Below, piece after piece: positions 1-12,113 of a stretch of 64,000 nucleotides of DNA. Both the position numbers and the translations under genes were made by a program. Origin of the DNA: Phoenix dactylifera (lineage: Eukaryota > Streptophyta > Magnoliopsida > Arecales > Arecaceae); assembly GCF_009389715.1 (NCBI RefSeq), contig NC_052399.1:23879146-23943145 (forward strand). Direction: 5' to 3'. Position 1 is the stretch's first letter. Each line of letters opens with the position of its first letter. The notes below the pieces were generated by a model. That model was given only the letters and a program-made list of their open reading frames with translations, made no database searches and was not told where the DNA came from.

Positions 1-173
1 ACCACTTGTTGGTGTGGCCGTCGGAGGACTTAAATATATATCAGGTGGCCGCGAAGCGGGGAGAGTGCCGGGGGCCGCAGCGGAGTTAGGCGAGGAGGGG
101 GAGGTCCAGCCAGGCGCCGATGGAGATGGAACGGACTGCATTGTAGAGGAGGGTTTTGCCCCTCCGACGCCAT
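1..173 (-). pseudogene. Degenerate copy of the Rit1 first exon
   Basis: Read on the minus strand from an ATG at 173, this resembles the first exon of the intact Rit1 gene at 37187. Shared pieces include LYNA-RSI, LDLPLLA, LRCG, SPRF-AT and SDGHTN. The copy is broken: in-frame TAA follows the LLA segment and TGA follows the AT of RFAAT. Two internal stretches are missing, one of them the region matching RLSIYRATRIIKKREN of the intact gene. It runs off the left edge, so the rest of the copy, if any, is not visible. The plus-strand ORF at 14-250 is only its antisense. Cannot encode an active enzyme. Confidence 0.85.
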
Positions 174-430
174 GGCCGCGACTCGATAAAGAAAGACCAA
201 GGGAGAGAGACTCCGGTTACGAGGAAACGACGGAAGGAAACGACTCCTGAGTCCTGATATTTATAGCTCTACCTCGCGTTTCGCTGACGCAAATGGTAGA
301 CCCAGGAAGACGGCAAGATTGCCGATATCAGTAACGACGAGGAAATTTATGTACAGGTCCCTCGTTGAAAGTAAATTACTAATAATCCCTCATTAGCAAA
401 CTTCATACAAAGTCGGCCGACTCTCCCTAT
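174..430 (-). promoter_or_regulatory. Retained promoter of the Rit1 pseudogene
   Basis: Upstream of the pseudogene ATG, this region aligns with the DNA upstream of the intact Rit1 gene. A perfect shared block, GCGTCAGCGAAACGCGAGG on the coding strand, lies at 272-290 here and 35508-35526 there. A second block containing TTTCAACGAGGGACCT lies near 355-374. An intact TATA box, CTATAAATAT on the coding strand, sits at 257-266, about 85-90 bp before the ATG. The shared upstream DNA shows that the duplication was genomic rather than a retrocopy. Confidence 0.8.
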
Positions 431-487
431 TTCAGCATACGACACTGCAAGCAATTAGCATATGTGATTCACGTACATTAAAAAGTA

Positions 488-492
<5 letters not shown>

Positions 493-555
<63 letters not shown>
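493..555. repeat. (TA)n microsatellite
   Basis: About 31 uninterrupted TA units. They sit in AT-rich DNA behind the Rit1 pseudogene promoter. Confidence 0.97.
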
Positions 556-557
<2 letters not shown>

Positions 558-1042
558 GCACTCAAAAACTAAAATAAAAATTATATTCATATAAAATTAC
601 ATGATAGAAATTATATCGTTATTTAGAAGAGGAAAAGGAAGGAAAAGAAAGGCAAACGCTTTCATTCCCGCATTATCAAAATGAAATCAAATGGAGTAAA
701 TCAATAGAAAATATACTCCTAGTGTAGCTGGAGCATACGTTTACACAGTCAAGTAACTTAATTCTAAATCCCCAATCAATAATTAAAAGGATATATAAAT
801 TCAACAAAGTTTGAAAAATTTGCCGACTTCGCATTATCTTGTTGACAATATTTTTTTGTGAGGACTTACTTGGACATTAAATTAGTTATAATACTCTTAC
901 TTACCAGCATCAGATAAAATATCAAATCCCATCATCTAAACTTTATCAGGATCGTAACACTATATTTTGAGAAACTGTTTCTGAGTCCCGATTTGGATAC
1001 GCCCCGTACGTACAAGACGTGACATGATCAAAGGTCAACTAT
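556..1042. other. AT-rich intergenic stretch
   Basis: AT-rich DNA with short purine runs (about 628-650). I see no gene, no RNA and no recognisable element. Confidence 0.6.
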
Positions 1043-1045
1043 TTA

Positions 1046-1764
1046 GGCTCTATTTGGGAGAGTTTTTGGAGGGCCAAAAAGTACTTTCTGACTCTCCAAA
1101 AACACTTTTAGATAAAATAGGGGTGTTTGGTAAAAATTTTGAAAAATTATTTTAGCTTTTTCAGAAAGCTAAAAATAACTTTTTTTGGAGAAGCTCCATT
1201 TGGAGCTTTCCAAGAAAAGCACTTTTAGGTTCCATCTGAAAGTTATTTTTTGACCAAAATACTTGTGATAAAGTATAACAATTACACAAAATGTCCCTTT
1301 ATAATTCTAAAAATATGTAGGAGTGTGAAAAATTAATTTACACTAATAATTATAATAGTTTATACATTTATTATTGTATTATACTATAAATATAATATTA
1401 TATTACATTATATCATAATACATTGATATGTTATATTAAATAATTTAATATTATATTAAATTATTATGCTGTAGTATACAATATTATATTACTATATTAT
1501 AATAATATTATATTATAGTAATATTATACAATATTATATATTTATGTATTAATATATATTACATTTTATTATGCTCTATTGTATAATACTATGTAATGTT
1601 TTTTATGGTCATTTTGTCATACTAAAAGTAGTTTCTTATTTACTTACGAAACACATGTTAAAGTGCCACAGCATTTTAGAAATGTAGTTACCAAACAGCA
1701 AACAGCTTTTTATAAAAGCTCTACTTTCAAAAGCTCTACTGCCAACAGCTCCTTTAAACGAGGC
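1046..1764. mobile_element. Non-autonomous PIF/Harbinger-like element, copy A
   Basis: A 719 bp AT-rich element with degenerate terminal inverted repeats (GGCTCTATTTGGGAGAG at the left, complement of CTCCTTTAAACGAGGC at the right). It is flanked by a 3-bp duplication, TTA, at 1043-1045 and 1765-1767. The ends and interior match the elements at 24565-25426 and 35548-37114. It holds about one copy of the 137-bp AT-rich unit found in those relatives, and it codes for nothing. The 3-bp TTA/TAA duplication and GGCC...TTTGG-type ends are what is known for Tourist-like PIF/Harbinger MITEs; the superfamily assignment is inference from these ends. Confidence 0.85.
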
Positions 1765-1912
1765 TTAATCATATCCATTGACCAATTGTAACATTGTAAA
1801 TCTAAGGATTAACACCTTTTCCAACGAAGCAGTGGTTCTTCTCTCCTTTCTTGGAAGTTTGATCTAGTACCTTTTTATATTTTTTACTTATTTTAATTTT
1901 TTTCTTACTACT

Positions 1913-2440
1913 AGGATATAGGTTGAGATTGGCCTTTGCCTGAAGAGTAGTGAAGTAGGTAGAATTGAGGTACACTGAGATCGATTAGAATCGAGGTATG
2001 CTGAGACTAGCTGGAACCAAGAAGGAAGGTGGGATTGACCTGCAAAGAAGTCCACTTGCCGGAAAGTTTCTAATGAGGAACTATTCGATGCTTAAGTCAA
2101 AGATCTAGATCAATAGTGGAAAAGAGAGAATGAATGTTGAGGAGCGTAGTATTGCTTGCCTATGGGTCCTCTTGTCGTCCCTATATAGGATGAGAGCAGT
2201 GTCCATTATCCAATTTATTGGGTAGTGCCATAACCGCATAGTAACGACTAATCGTGCATTAACCGCATTACAATGGCTATCCATGATCGACAAGTAACGA
2301 TAATTGTGTTGATCGTATCTTTACTATTGTAACCATTACCAAGATCATGATCGCAGCCCATTCAATGCCCTTTGGTGTTGCTCTTGAGCAAGACCAACCA
2401 GAATGGCACACCGGCCAATACCGAGGTCATTCACTTTGGT
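1913..2440. repeat. Dispersed repeat, copy 1 (partner at 34211-34850)
   Basis: About 520 bp that aligns, with much divergence, to 34211-34850. Both share the order TTGAGATTGG, a run of GAGGTA-type words, a CACTTG-CGGAA segment, a TATA-like CTATATA followed by GATGAGAGC, and an end near GGCCA-TACC-AGTCATTC. The internal TATA-like box suggests LTR or TRIM origin, but no coding domain or target duplication identifies the family. Confidence 0.65.
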
Positions 2441-2597
2441 TAAGCCCAAGACTAAAGACGTCGGAATTATTGGATTATCCCTCCTATGTTGGAGAAAACT
2501 TAGCCCAACAAATATGGGCGAAGTTAATTATTTTTAGCCCATTTTAATTAGAATAACTTTTGGCCCAAAATGTGAGGCCCATTACGGCAATTTTTTA

Positions 2598-3230
2598 TGT
2601 TGAGAAGGGAGGCGGTGTGAGGAGTCTTCATTAAAAAAAAGGGGAGGCGGCGGAGAAGGAGCAGAATTGTGTGCAGTTTTGGTCAAACGATGATTGGAAG
2701 GCTATCCATGGTTCGATTGAGCTGAAATTTTGATAGTATGCTCACAACACTTGGTTCTTCAATCTGTACAGTGTGATTGCCATTTTCAGTCTTCCAACAC
2801 AGTCAGATTTTTGCAGAAATGTGATTGCTATTCATGTGAGATCTTCTCAATTTTTCTCTCTCTTATTATTGATATTTGCCAAAAATATTGTTCGTGAGAT
2901 TATGTGGTGATTTATGGTTCTAGTTTTAGCTAGAGAGAACAGATTGTAATATCCATTATTAGTTAATAGTGGAAGTTTTTGGGTAGACTACGGTCCCGTG
3001 ATTTTTACTCTCCATATTGGAGAGGTTTTCTACGTAAAATTTGGTGTTGCTTTTGTGTTTCTGATAATTTGATCAGATAGGTATTTGTGAATGCCTTAAT
3101 ATATATATATATTAGGTGGATTGACTCTAGTTGTTTATTTCCTAACCAATTTATACTTACACAAGGTAGGAAAGTTGTTGATTCTGTTGTGCTTTAATTG
3201 TCTTGTTTTTGTTACTTTCCAATTCCAACA
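2598..3230 (+). mobile_element. Possible LTR, TGTTG...CCAACA
   Basis: A 633 bp block beginning TGTTGAGAAGGG and ending TTCCAATTCCAACA. It has an internal segment (about 2990-3045) of the kind often seen near the 3' end of plant Ty1/copia LTRs: a CCCGTG word, then an inverted-repeat pair around CTCCATATTGGAG, then CTACGTAAA. The flanking 5-mers do not match and no primer-binding site follows, so it is either a degraded LTR or a boundary misread. Confidence 0.45.
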
Positions 3231-3865
3231 GAAATAACCCAAGATCAAGATGGCCAATATTCTCCCCATCAATTCTAAATGCTCTTTTATTCTATGAAAC
3301 ATTAAATTTAATTACAGATATTAAAAAATAGGGGGAATACATATTGCTAACAGTAATCAATTGTCAGCAACAAAAAAACCAAAAAGAGAGAAAATGTTTT
3401 CTACATGTACATATACAAGCTATACTCCTTGTCTTAAAAAAAGAATGTCAGGAAGCACCTGTCTTTATCTTGAAAGCCTTGGAGAGGCGAGATGGAGGTG
3501 TGACAAACATGAAAGGTAATCCATCTTAGGTGATCAAGAAGTATCGTATAGATGAAGCATTTAGAAAATGAAAAAAAAAAGAGAGATATTATTTAAGGTC
3601 AATATTAACTTGAGATGCGTGAGAAGAGGGGGATGGGATGCTGGTGTTGCAAGATTTTAGGTCGAAGAAGATTCTAATCAATAGTCTCGGTTTGATATTT
3701 TTTTTCAGAAACAAGAAACCTATTTAGAAATTTTTATATGATATAGTTGTTTAGTAGTTTTTATGTGAGTGGAAAGAAGAATACCTGATAGATTTGGAAT
3801 CCTCTTGTAGAAGTAAAGAGATTTTAGCTTCTTTTTTTTTTTTTCTATGTTTATGGTAATTTAGA
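3231..3865. other. Intergenic, no gene seen
   Basis: Short homopolymer runs and AT-rich DNA. No coding or structural signal that I can support. Confidence 0.5.
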
Positions 3866-4240
3866 GATGGCAACGGATTAGGTATAAATCGAGTCGGCCA
3901 ATATCCGTACCTATCCTACAATTAAAACCTTCATACCTATACCCACTCCCTATCCATCTCGGATCGGGCCAGGTAAAGTAGATGGTTCAGGTCGGATTGG
4001 GCCTAATCAGCAAGAAACTCATCATACAAAGATTCTAAAATAATTATAACTCTAGAAGGGGGAGGAGAGGTTTACATTAAGGCTATATCCAATCGGGTTC
4101 GGGGCGGGGTATACCACTACCAGCATCCAACCCAAACCCGCTTCAGATATTTTATATAAAATCCATACCCACTCCGAGGTGTAAGCGGGTCGGGTCGTAT
4201 TGGATATCCAGTGGATCGGCTACAATTACCATCCCTGTAC
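3866..4240. mobile_element. MITE-like repeat of GATGGCAACGG type
   Basis: The block starts GAGATGGCAACGGAT and ends near ACAATTACCATCCCTGT, so the termini are roughly inverted. The interior is a word-like mixture of GGTCGG, TATCC and ACCC motifs. Similar wording occurs at 15480-15890 and 31022-31280. No target duplication was clear, so class and exact borders are uncertain. Confidence 0.5.
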
Positions 4241-6111
4241 GGTATCTCGATCCGTTAACTTATGATGGGGTAGAGGTGTAACGTAGAGGGGATACATAGA
4301 GGGGTTTTAAGTTTTTTTCCGGAAAGTTTTCAAAGTAAATGGATCAGAAGGTCAGGTGATCCAAGATAGCATGCATTAGAGAAAATTTTGGATTCAGGGA
4401 GCCGGTGGCCCGGCCCGTGATGTTCTTATGACGCTATCTTGGTCATATGGACTCTAAACCTAGTACAACAATATGTTTCTCTTTTCACATTTTCCATCCT
4501 TTTATAATGCCTTTGGCTGCCGAAAAGAAATTTTCCAATATTCCTCTACTATTTTGAACAGTCATATTGCAAATTGGGTTGCTCCGAAGAAATTTGCAAT
4601 TCACCATCTGATATAATGATTTAGGTGACGCTTAAATTTGCAAGTAGCTTCTCCTCTCTTCTCCTCCATTATGCTATCGTTTCCCCCTCTCACAATTAGT
4701 GTTGCTTTTGTCATGGAGAACGATTGAAGTGCATGCAGTAAGCCTATCTACCTTGTATGCATGCATACGTAGTAGAGACTTGAAGTTCATTTCACCGTAA
4801 TTGTTTTTCCTATTTCACCATGATACTTAGTTGTCGACGTTTTTACGTTTAATTCCATAATCTCTAGAGCACTGAAAATGACATAATATCCATGAAGACA
4901 AGATAAAAGTTCTCTCATACCATTTAACTTGAAGTCCTTCAATTTTAACATGGAAAAAAATGTTAATTATGATATTATTTTTGAATGATTTCTTTGGAGT
5001 CATCATAAGCATTTCGAAATCATTTGAATGTCAAGCACTGTTAGTCAACAGTTTTCAGGGAGAGGGGATAATTATTCTTAGCTTAAGTCTTAAATCTTTG
5101 CTTTAAATCCTATCATAAATCTCAGTTCTAATTGTAACTCGAAGACACGGGGAAAAAATAACACATCCACGGAAATTAGAAAGTAAAATATTCAAAAATT
5201 ATTATATTAACCCTTTCAAATCAATTGCTCTTCAAATTGCTAGATAAGAGAACACCCATCCATCCATCCATGATACAAATAGCCACATTGGGTCTACCAC
5301 TTGCTAGTTTCCGATCAGAAGTCTCCCATTATACCAACCAACCAATACATACACAATAAACAAAAAGAATGTCTTCTAGGGTGGCTGCAATATTCACAGA
5401 GTACTGGTTTTCCCGGTTCAAGTTTCAAGATGCCGTATGAGGATTCGGCAGACATGTCCCTTGTACTTGATCCTATCTCGGTTATATATTAAAAAAAAAA
5501 TTGAATACTTATACTGTCTAAGAAATTTAAATAATATTTTTAAATTAGCCATTTTGTGTAGGATGCTGAGTCGCTGGTAGGGCTCAGAAAGGTACAAGAC
5601 GAGTAGGTGTACCTCTGTGATTGGATATGAAGTGGGGCTGGGCAAAAGCACGCAAAGGAGTATAAGAGGTCCTGCCAAGTACCAAGTACAACGCATCGTG
5701 TAACGTTCGGAGGAAATAGGATCCCTTCAGGGAGGAGAGAGAGGTAGACAAGCAACAGAGACAAGGGGTTTGTCCGACAAAGGATAAAACTGCCAAACAC
5801 CTGTCAGATTCTTTTCGTATTCGAGCCCGAATCTTCTTATATTTGGTTGTTCCAGAATTAGGCGAGACCAGTGGCGAAGACCCTTCATTTGTTTCTCACA
5901 ACTCACAAGCTAAAGAGACCAAAAAAAAAAAAAAAAAAAGGATATAGAAGCCCTTTGTGTAGCTGCATTCAGACTGACTTTAATCTGCTACCATCTGCCC
6001 TAATATTTTTCAAGGGTATTTCTCTTGCTATACTAGTACTCATGATTCAGAGTGTAACCACGCGGGGGAATTGCAAAAAATAAATGCTGGTCATTTTCTT
6101 CTTTGATGTAT
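4241..6111. other. Intergenic, no gene recognised
   Basis: Contains a short CATC run near 5258-5272 and a higher-complexity patch at 5540-5800. That patch has overlapping minus-strand open frames of up to 92 codons without any domain I recognise. An A-run lies at 5921-5939. The patch may be an old LTR fragment, but that is a guess. Confidence 0.45.
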
Positions 6112-6330
6112 ACCTTTTTTTTTTCTTCTTTTTTTAGCTGAATAATTGATACAGACCTAGTATGAATGCATCTGACAAAATCAGAAAACAACAAATTACG
6201 GAGTACTATAGGTAGCTCTCTCTATCCACTCCATAGGGTGCATCTGGAGTGATCGGCTATATACGAGGCCATCCAGTCCGTAACTCTATTAGCTTCTCTA
6301 AATATATGTCTGGCCTAGAACTCTACACCA
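6112..6330 (-). mobile_element. LINE 3' end (RNase H tail plus poly(A))
   Basis: Read on the minus strand, about 6325 down to 6160 encodes the C-terminal tail of a plant LINE RNase H domain. It contains HIFREANRVTDWMASYIADH, with one stop a few residues later, then a segment like LPIVLRNLLF. An A-rich tail follows (the T-rich run at 6112-6137 on the plus strand). It matches the LINE ends at 16278-16868 and 19890-20449. Severely 5'-truncated and dead. Confidence 0.8.
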
Positions 6331-7751
6331 TTGACCATGTCCCATTTGTTGCGCAACAAAGGATGACACCCATACCCATACACACTGCCGATTGTTGTAT
6401 GGCTTTGCATGCACGGCAGCTGATGAAGGACAGGTAAAGGCTTATCGAAATCTAAATAGCCGTTATGAGATTAGCCCGCGATCAAGAAAGATTAGAAAAG
6501 GTCAACCATCCAAAAAGATCGAAATATTGTATCTCCCGAAAAGTTCTAGGCATCTCTCTCCGACTCACAAGGCATCTCTAGAGTGATTAGCCACATATAA
6601 GCATATCAATATATTCAAAAACTGTGTCGAAGGATAACTAGATTTAGGCCTCCCTTAATCATCCCCATTATCAGCACATTGGCCTGGACCACATTTTGCT
6701 GGATAAATGCTGTCGCCATTACTCACTGCTTGTGAGGGATGCTAATAGCTATCTAATTTCGTAAGCTTGCTTATCATGTAACTGAGCGCTATCTTAGCTT
6801 CTTGGATTCAAATGGTTCGCCATTATGTTTTCAAGAATGCTATGCCTACTCCATCACCTACCTCATCTCTGGCATTCAGCACATTGCTCCCAACAGCACC
6901 ACAATCAAGCTGCCTTAATACTCAATAGATGAATTTAAATGGATGCATTGCCAAAGCACAACGATCTATGGTAAAATCTTATCCATAGTTAAATCTAAAA
7001 ATAAATATGGCTTTTTATGTACAATCACTGAGTTTTATATTCAAGTCCTTGACAATGGATGGCAACTGGTTATTAAACAGAAGAATTAAATATAAGACTT
7101 CGCAAGTAGATGAGCTAGGATGATAAATTCCATAAAAATCACAGTTAGGCCTGATCCTTGTTTTGTTAAAAGCTCGGCAAAATCATTAATTAGAATTTCT
7201 CAGCTTACAAATAAGATCTGCTCGAATTGTGAACTGGAAACCAGAGTCAAATTCAGCATCATAATATAAAGATAACTTGATCAATCATAGCTCCAAGCAT
7301 TTATGTTTTCCTTGCACATATCAAATTCCTACCAGTACCTTCCTCCTTGGTTCTCACAAACCCGGAAGATCAAAGAGGAAAAGAGATGACTGGAAAATGC
7401 TTAAGCTTGCCTCTAAGGAGAGAAGTCAAGGAAAAGCAGGAAAGAAAAAAATATCCACTCAGATGCATCTTCCAAAGCCTACCAAAAAGCAGCAGATGTT
7501 CAATGCACAACCCAAAGATAAAAGACCCTCTTCTTTCCAATTAAACACTAGGTTGCTGTTCTTTTCCTGCTGACTGCTCCCAGCTGGAGAAACAGGAAGG
7601 AAAATGCCTAAGTCACTACAATGAAATGGATGACCAAATATAACTGCAAACTTCCTAGAGAGAAACCTCCAATCACCCAATAACAAAACTTTTACAGAGA
7701 AAAAGATCAACAAGAGTCATGATCCCCACTTCAGTGAAAAAAAAAAGGCAA
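6331..7751. other. 3' flank of the Aux/IAA gene
   Basis: No separate gene is recognised. A weak LINE-like word on the minus strand near 6560-6610 may be more of the neighbouring fragment. The part nearest 7751 probably includes the Aux/IAA 3' UTR; no polyadenylation site could be fixed. Confidence 0.5.
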
Positions 7752-10700
7752 CTAGAGAACTGGACTTACAGAAGTTGCAGAAAGCTCAGAACTCTTCAAC
7801 ACACGCAATCTCTTAGCTGTGGAAACAAACATGCTGCAAGCACCACAGGGTAAAAGAATATAAATATAGAGAAACTCTGCAGGCATTTGGATTTTCATGA
7901 ATGAACAGTTCATAGAACTTTACACTGCATGGTCGCATACTTGGTTCAGTTTTAACAATTGTACGAGAAAAGATCAAGTCATAAATAGGCAATGTTCACA
8001 ACAACAAATATTTATTTGATTTTCAATTTTTTCCTGAGTGAAATCTTGAAGATAATCACATGGTGAAGATTTCAAACAAGTTCCTCAAAGCTTGATCTAT
8101 AATCTGATCATAGAGTTTTGAACATTTTAGAAGGTCGGAGAAAATATATTAGAATTTCAATTTCCAGCGACAGTTCAACAAAGACAAAATGATTCGAGCT
8201 ACATAAAGGGAAAGGTTTCGATCAGAGATGTTAGGAAATCTATATAGCAAATGTATTTCTTTAATTAGCACATGTTACAAGATTATAAAACCAAAAGTTA
8301 CTGAAATATAATTTAATTTATAATAATGTTTGATCTAAATGTGCAGGCACTGTGGATGAATGGCTTGCATGCATTCTTGCACCAAATTCAATCCCCTGGC
8401 ATAAGAAATAGAATTAATACCAAAATGATGAAAAACTTACCCCCAAGGAACATCACCCACCAGCATCGTGTCACCTTCATCATCTTCATAAACTAAAGTA
8501 TATTCACCGCTTCCATCTAGTAAACCTGTAATTGCTTGCTTTTCTTCAGGATTCTTCTGAATTCCAGCAGTAAGAGGATCCCTTTGAGCTGAGCACATTA
8601 AGTCAAAGTACAAATAAACCTCAGGTTAGCAATGCACTAACAAGGCCCAACGAGCCCAAAATTAGCATTGTGGCCGATATAAAGGCAGGGAGCATAATCT
8701 ACAAATTGTTACTCCACATTGCAGTAGTTACATGTGGAAAGCCTCCAGGCTATCATCAACTTCCTTTTAGTATAAAATCATAAGCAGAGTCCTCACTCTA
8801 CATCTTACTTTTTTCCCATACGTTATTGTAATATATAGAATGGGTAGGGGCTCTGGTATCTTAAAATTATACGAGACATCTATGTACGTTTAGAACCCAA
8901 TATGATTTTGACACAGCAATGAAGCATGTTATTTTATTGGATTCCGTTTTGTTGTCAAGTTTCGTCCATGATGGATATTAGGTAATATACCTGCAAGAAG
9001 GCCCTGAAAGAGTTCATCTACAGCCAAAGCAAGCTTCTCATAGCTATCATAGGCCTTCAAATCTACTTTTCTTCCAATGGGTATCCCGTCCATGTTGATT
9101 TTCACAAACAAGCCTTTCCTACCATTCTCGAACTTAACTGCTGTTTCTGATCCTCCGTTCCATGATTCAAGGGAAGGTTTGGAAGTGCTTGCAAGATTCC
9201 TTCTGAAAGAACGAATAGGAGGCCACCCAACAACTGGAGTTGTGGCAGTCCTGCTTTGACAAACAAATAACAGAGGAAAAAAAGGATAGGATTTAGGTAG
9301 ATGAACAAAACATAAATGAGCTAATCTATATTTTCGTGAACAAAGAGCAAATCTGAAGAATTGCACAATTGCAAAAAATCTCATAATAGCAGTTGTAGTT
9401 CGAAAGAAATAGTAAAGCCAGATCATCAAAAATAAAGTTCAGCGAGAATAATAAATAAAATAATCCCAGAAAAGGCAGTACTCAAATTTGCTTCTTGTTC
9501 AGCAATTAAACAATCATCTGAAAACCAGAACAGAAAGGAATTTTTGAGAAAAAAAAAAGTAGGCAGGTGTGTTAATAACTTTGAAGCTACATAATTGGAT
9601 GTTATTAAAAATCAAAATTACGAATACAAGTCATAGATCTAAAAGGAAGTATCTAAAGGTGGTTCGGTCGATAGTTATTTGCAGCCTGCATAGAAAGAGC
9701 AGGGGAGCATTTCGCCATATAAAAACAATAGAAAACTAAAAACAAAGCATTTTCAAATAAGCATGATGATATAAATAACAATAGGTTATAAAACACAACC
9801 TCGCAGAAAGAAACTCGTTTCTAACTTGTATTTCAAAAAATACAAACTTCTTATGACTATATCTTTTTTGAAAAAACAAGTGGATTTAATTTTAAAAAAA
9901 ATAATGATTCTTAATATCTGCAAGCTTCTTTTTTCCTATTCTATTCTGCGCATCCTATCAAGAGATAGAGTGTTTGTTTCATAAAAATTGATAAATTCCA
10001 TTCATAACAAGAGCTATGTGCTGCAATTTTACTAAAAACCGGCACAATTTCTTCTCCCTCTTCTAATAGCTAACAAGAATTAGCAATTCAAGGTATGAGA
10101 TGCACAAAAGGAGATCAGGAAAATGGAATTCTACTACTACACAGAGAAACTACAAGAGTATTAAGTGTCTTTGTAAGGTTTAAAATAGCTAAGACGGATC
10201 ATAAAAGGAGTCCAAAAATAAAAAGATACATAAAAGAAGATCTTTTTATTAGGATAATCGTATTTGCAAATTGAACGATATCGTCTAATTGGACAGGAAA
10301 ATTCTCCCAATATCTCATTACAATTTTTTTTCTTGCATATTACTCTCAAGTTTGATGATATTAGCATCGTTCGGAACAACTAATAAACTCATATAATTTT
10401 TTTTTTTTGACTTACAGCTTTATCATTTACTACTTACTAGAAAGGCTGCTAAAAAATAAAAGTAAATATAATAAATAAAAACACCTAAAGTAATTTTCTG
10501 TAATTTAGGTAATAAAAATATTCTACTGCAGAGCATACATCAGCTGCCAGCAAATTTACTTATATTTTAAATATCATTATGTATGAGCAGCAAACAAACT
10601 AATTAAACAGGGGAAAAAAGAGTTCCAGAAGATAAAATGAGAAATCAATGTTGAAACGATAGCACAGTTTCCACCCTTAATCTCCCTGTCCCCAAGCTCG

Positions 10701-11519
10701 AGCTAACAACAGGCCAAACATGGGAAAGTTTTAAGCCTAATAACTCTAAAGTGGTGACACACCTAAGAAAGAAAGAAAGAAACATGACCAAGATACAGGA
10801 CACCTCCAAAGAACGGTCATACAAATAATCAGTAAACAGTGACTAACAGGTTGCTTTTAAAAAAGAAAAGCTCAAGGGCAGAAGACTATGGTTACTACCT
10901 TGTCTGAGAGCTGTTGTTGGCTCCAGCTGCATCACCACACGGAGCAGCAGCAGAACCGTGTGCTACTGGAGACCCAGAAGCCTTTTTCTCAAGGCTCTGC
11001 TGCTCTGCCCTCCCATTTGTCTTCTGTGATAATTCCTTCCCTTTAGCCTGCAACTGCAGAAAGCCAGGCTGGTGCTGCTGCTGCTGCTGAAAAACTAGAG
11101 AAAAACAGGAAGAAGAAGAGATCAACGGTCAAGAAGAACATGGAAAGAAGAACCAAACACTAGCACTTCTTGTCTATTAGCATACCTTCTGTTTTGGACT
11201 CAACTGTGTCCAGAAATCCTCTTTTGGCTCCAACAGAAGAAGGATTAGAGCCTGTGGTCTTAGAAACCTTGGAGTAGTGACCAAGGGATAGAGCAGGCTC
11301 GACAGGGTGCTCTTCTCTCTTGTCGTTAACTGCTGACCAGTCCTCACCTCCAGGGAGGCCAAGTCTCAGCTCAAGTTTTTTCTCTTTAGAGACTCCAAAG
11401 CATTTTCCTCCTCCACCCACTTCCTTGACCATCCAATCTCTCTCATTTGGAATGAGATGGAGCAGCTGAGGACGTCCTTCTCCTTTCCTAAAATCCTCTT
11501 CCATGACTCTCTTCTGCAT
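7752..11519 (-). CDS. IAA: Aux/IAA auxin-responsive repressor, IAA26/IAA18-like
   Basis: Nuclear transcriptional repressor of auxin response that binds ARF factors and is degraded through TIR1/AFB when auxin is present. Coding exons in transcript order are 11519-11186, 11094-10899, 9250-8991, 8588-8441 and 7833-7752. All have GT-AG borders, phases agree, and they total 339 codons. Domain I with the EAR motif LELRLGLPG is at residues 49-57. A glutamine run starts the second exon. The domain II degron GWPPIRSF is at about 185-192. Domain III ([19 protein letters not shown], from about 223) and domain IV ([16 protein letters not shown], then VGDVPWGMF) form the PB1 interaction module. All four domains are intact. 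A second in-frame ATG at 11504 (protein starting MEEDF, 334 aa) may be the true start. The C-terminal wording [12 protein letters not shown] points to the IAA18/26/28 group; that subgroup is inference. Confidence 0.93.
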
Positions 11520-12072
11520 TTCTTTTTTTTTTCTGACGGAAACTCTCTTCTGGATAATGGAAGAAAGACTGGGAGCAAAGGAGAGAACCTTTCTCTCTTT
11601 TAGTCTTCACAAAGGAAAGGTCGAAAAAAAGATTGCAACTTTGGTGAGGAAACACCAACTAGGAAATATAAACACAAAAAAAAAGAGATTATAACGAAAG
11701 AAAACCAGGAGAAAAGAGCATGCACTGAAGGACGGAAGACAGGGGACAGCGTTTTAAGTATCCTCCAAGAAGAAAAGGCCAAAAAAAATCAGAAAATGCT
11801 AGCAGAATAAGAAGATACAATTAGAAAACCTTCTCAAACGGCGACCCAATTCTCTGAACAAAAACAGGAAAAAAGCGGTCTCCCTTTTACTTTCACCGCA
11901 CCAAAGTCCGTGCTCCGTCCCCCAAAACCCTCAACCCCACGCTACAAAATCGAACACCCACATGGCAAACCACCATTATTGACCCCCGCAACTCTCAAAA
12001 TACGATCTTGAAAGGCCTCCAGCTTTCGATTGGACCTGTTCTAGTTAATTCGCCGTTTTCCGTGCTCTTTTT

Positions 12073-12110
<38 letters not shown>
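11520..12110 (-). promoter_or_regulatory. 5' UTR/promoter side of Aux/IAA with (GA)n tract
   Basis: Upstream of the Aux/IAA start on the minus strand. A CT run at 12079-12108 on the plus strand reads as about 15 GA units on the gene strand, a common element of plant 5' leaders and promoters. The region is otherwise purine/pyrimidine-biased, with no confident TATA box or canonical auxin-response element. The transcription start is not resolved. Confidence 0.5.

Positions 12111-12113
<3 letters not shown>

Noticed and set aside
14..250. 78-codon plus-strand open frame at the left edge
   Set aside because: It is antisense to the Rit1 pseudogene and its promoter, which explain the GC-rich sequence better.
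5418..5800. Overlapping minus-strand frames of 70-92 codons
   Set aside because: No start context, domain or splice structure. Probably chance frames in an old repeat.
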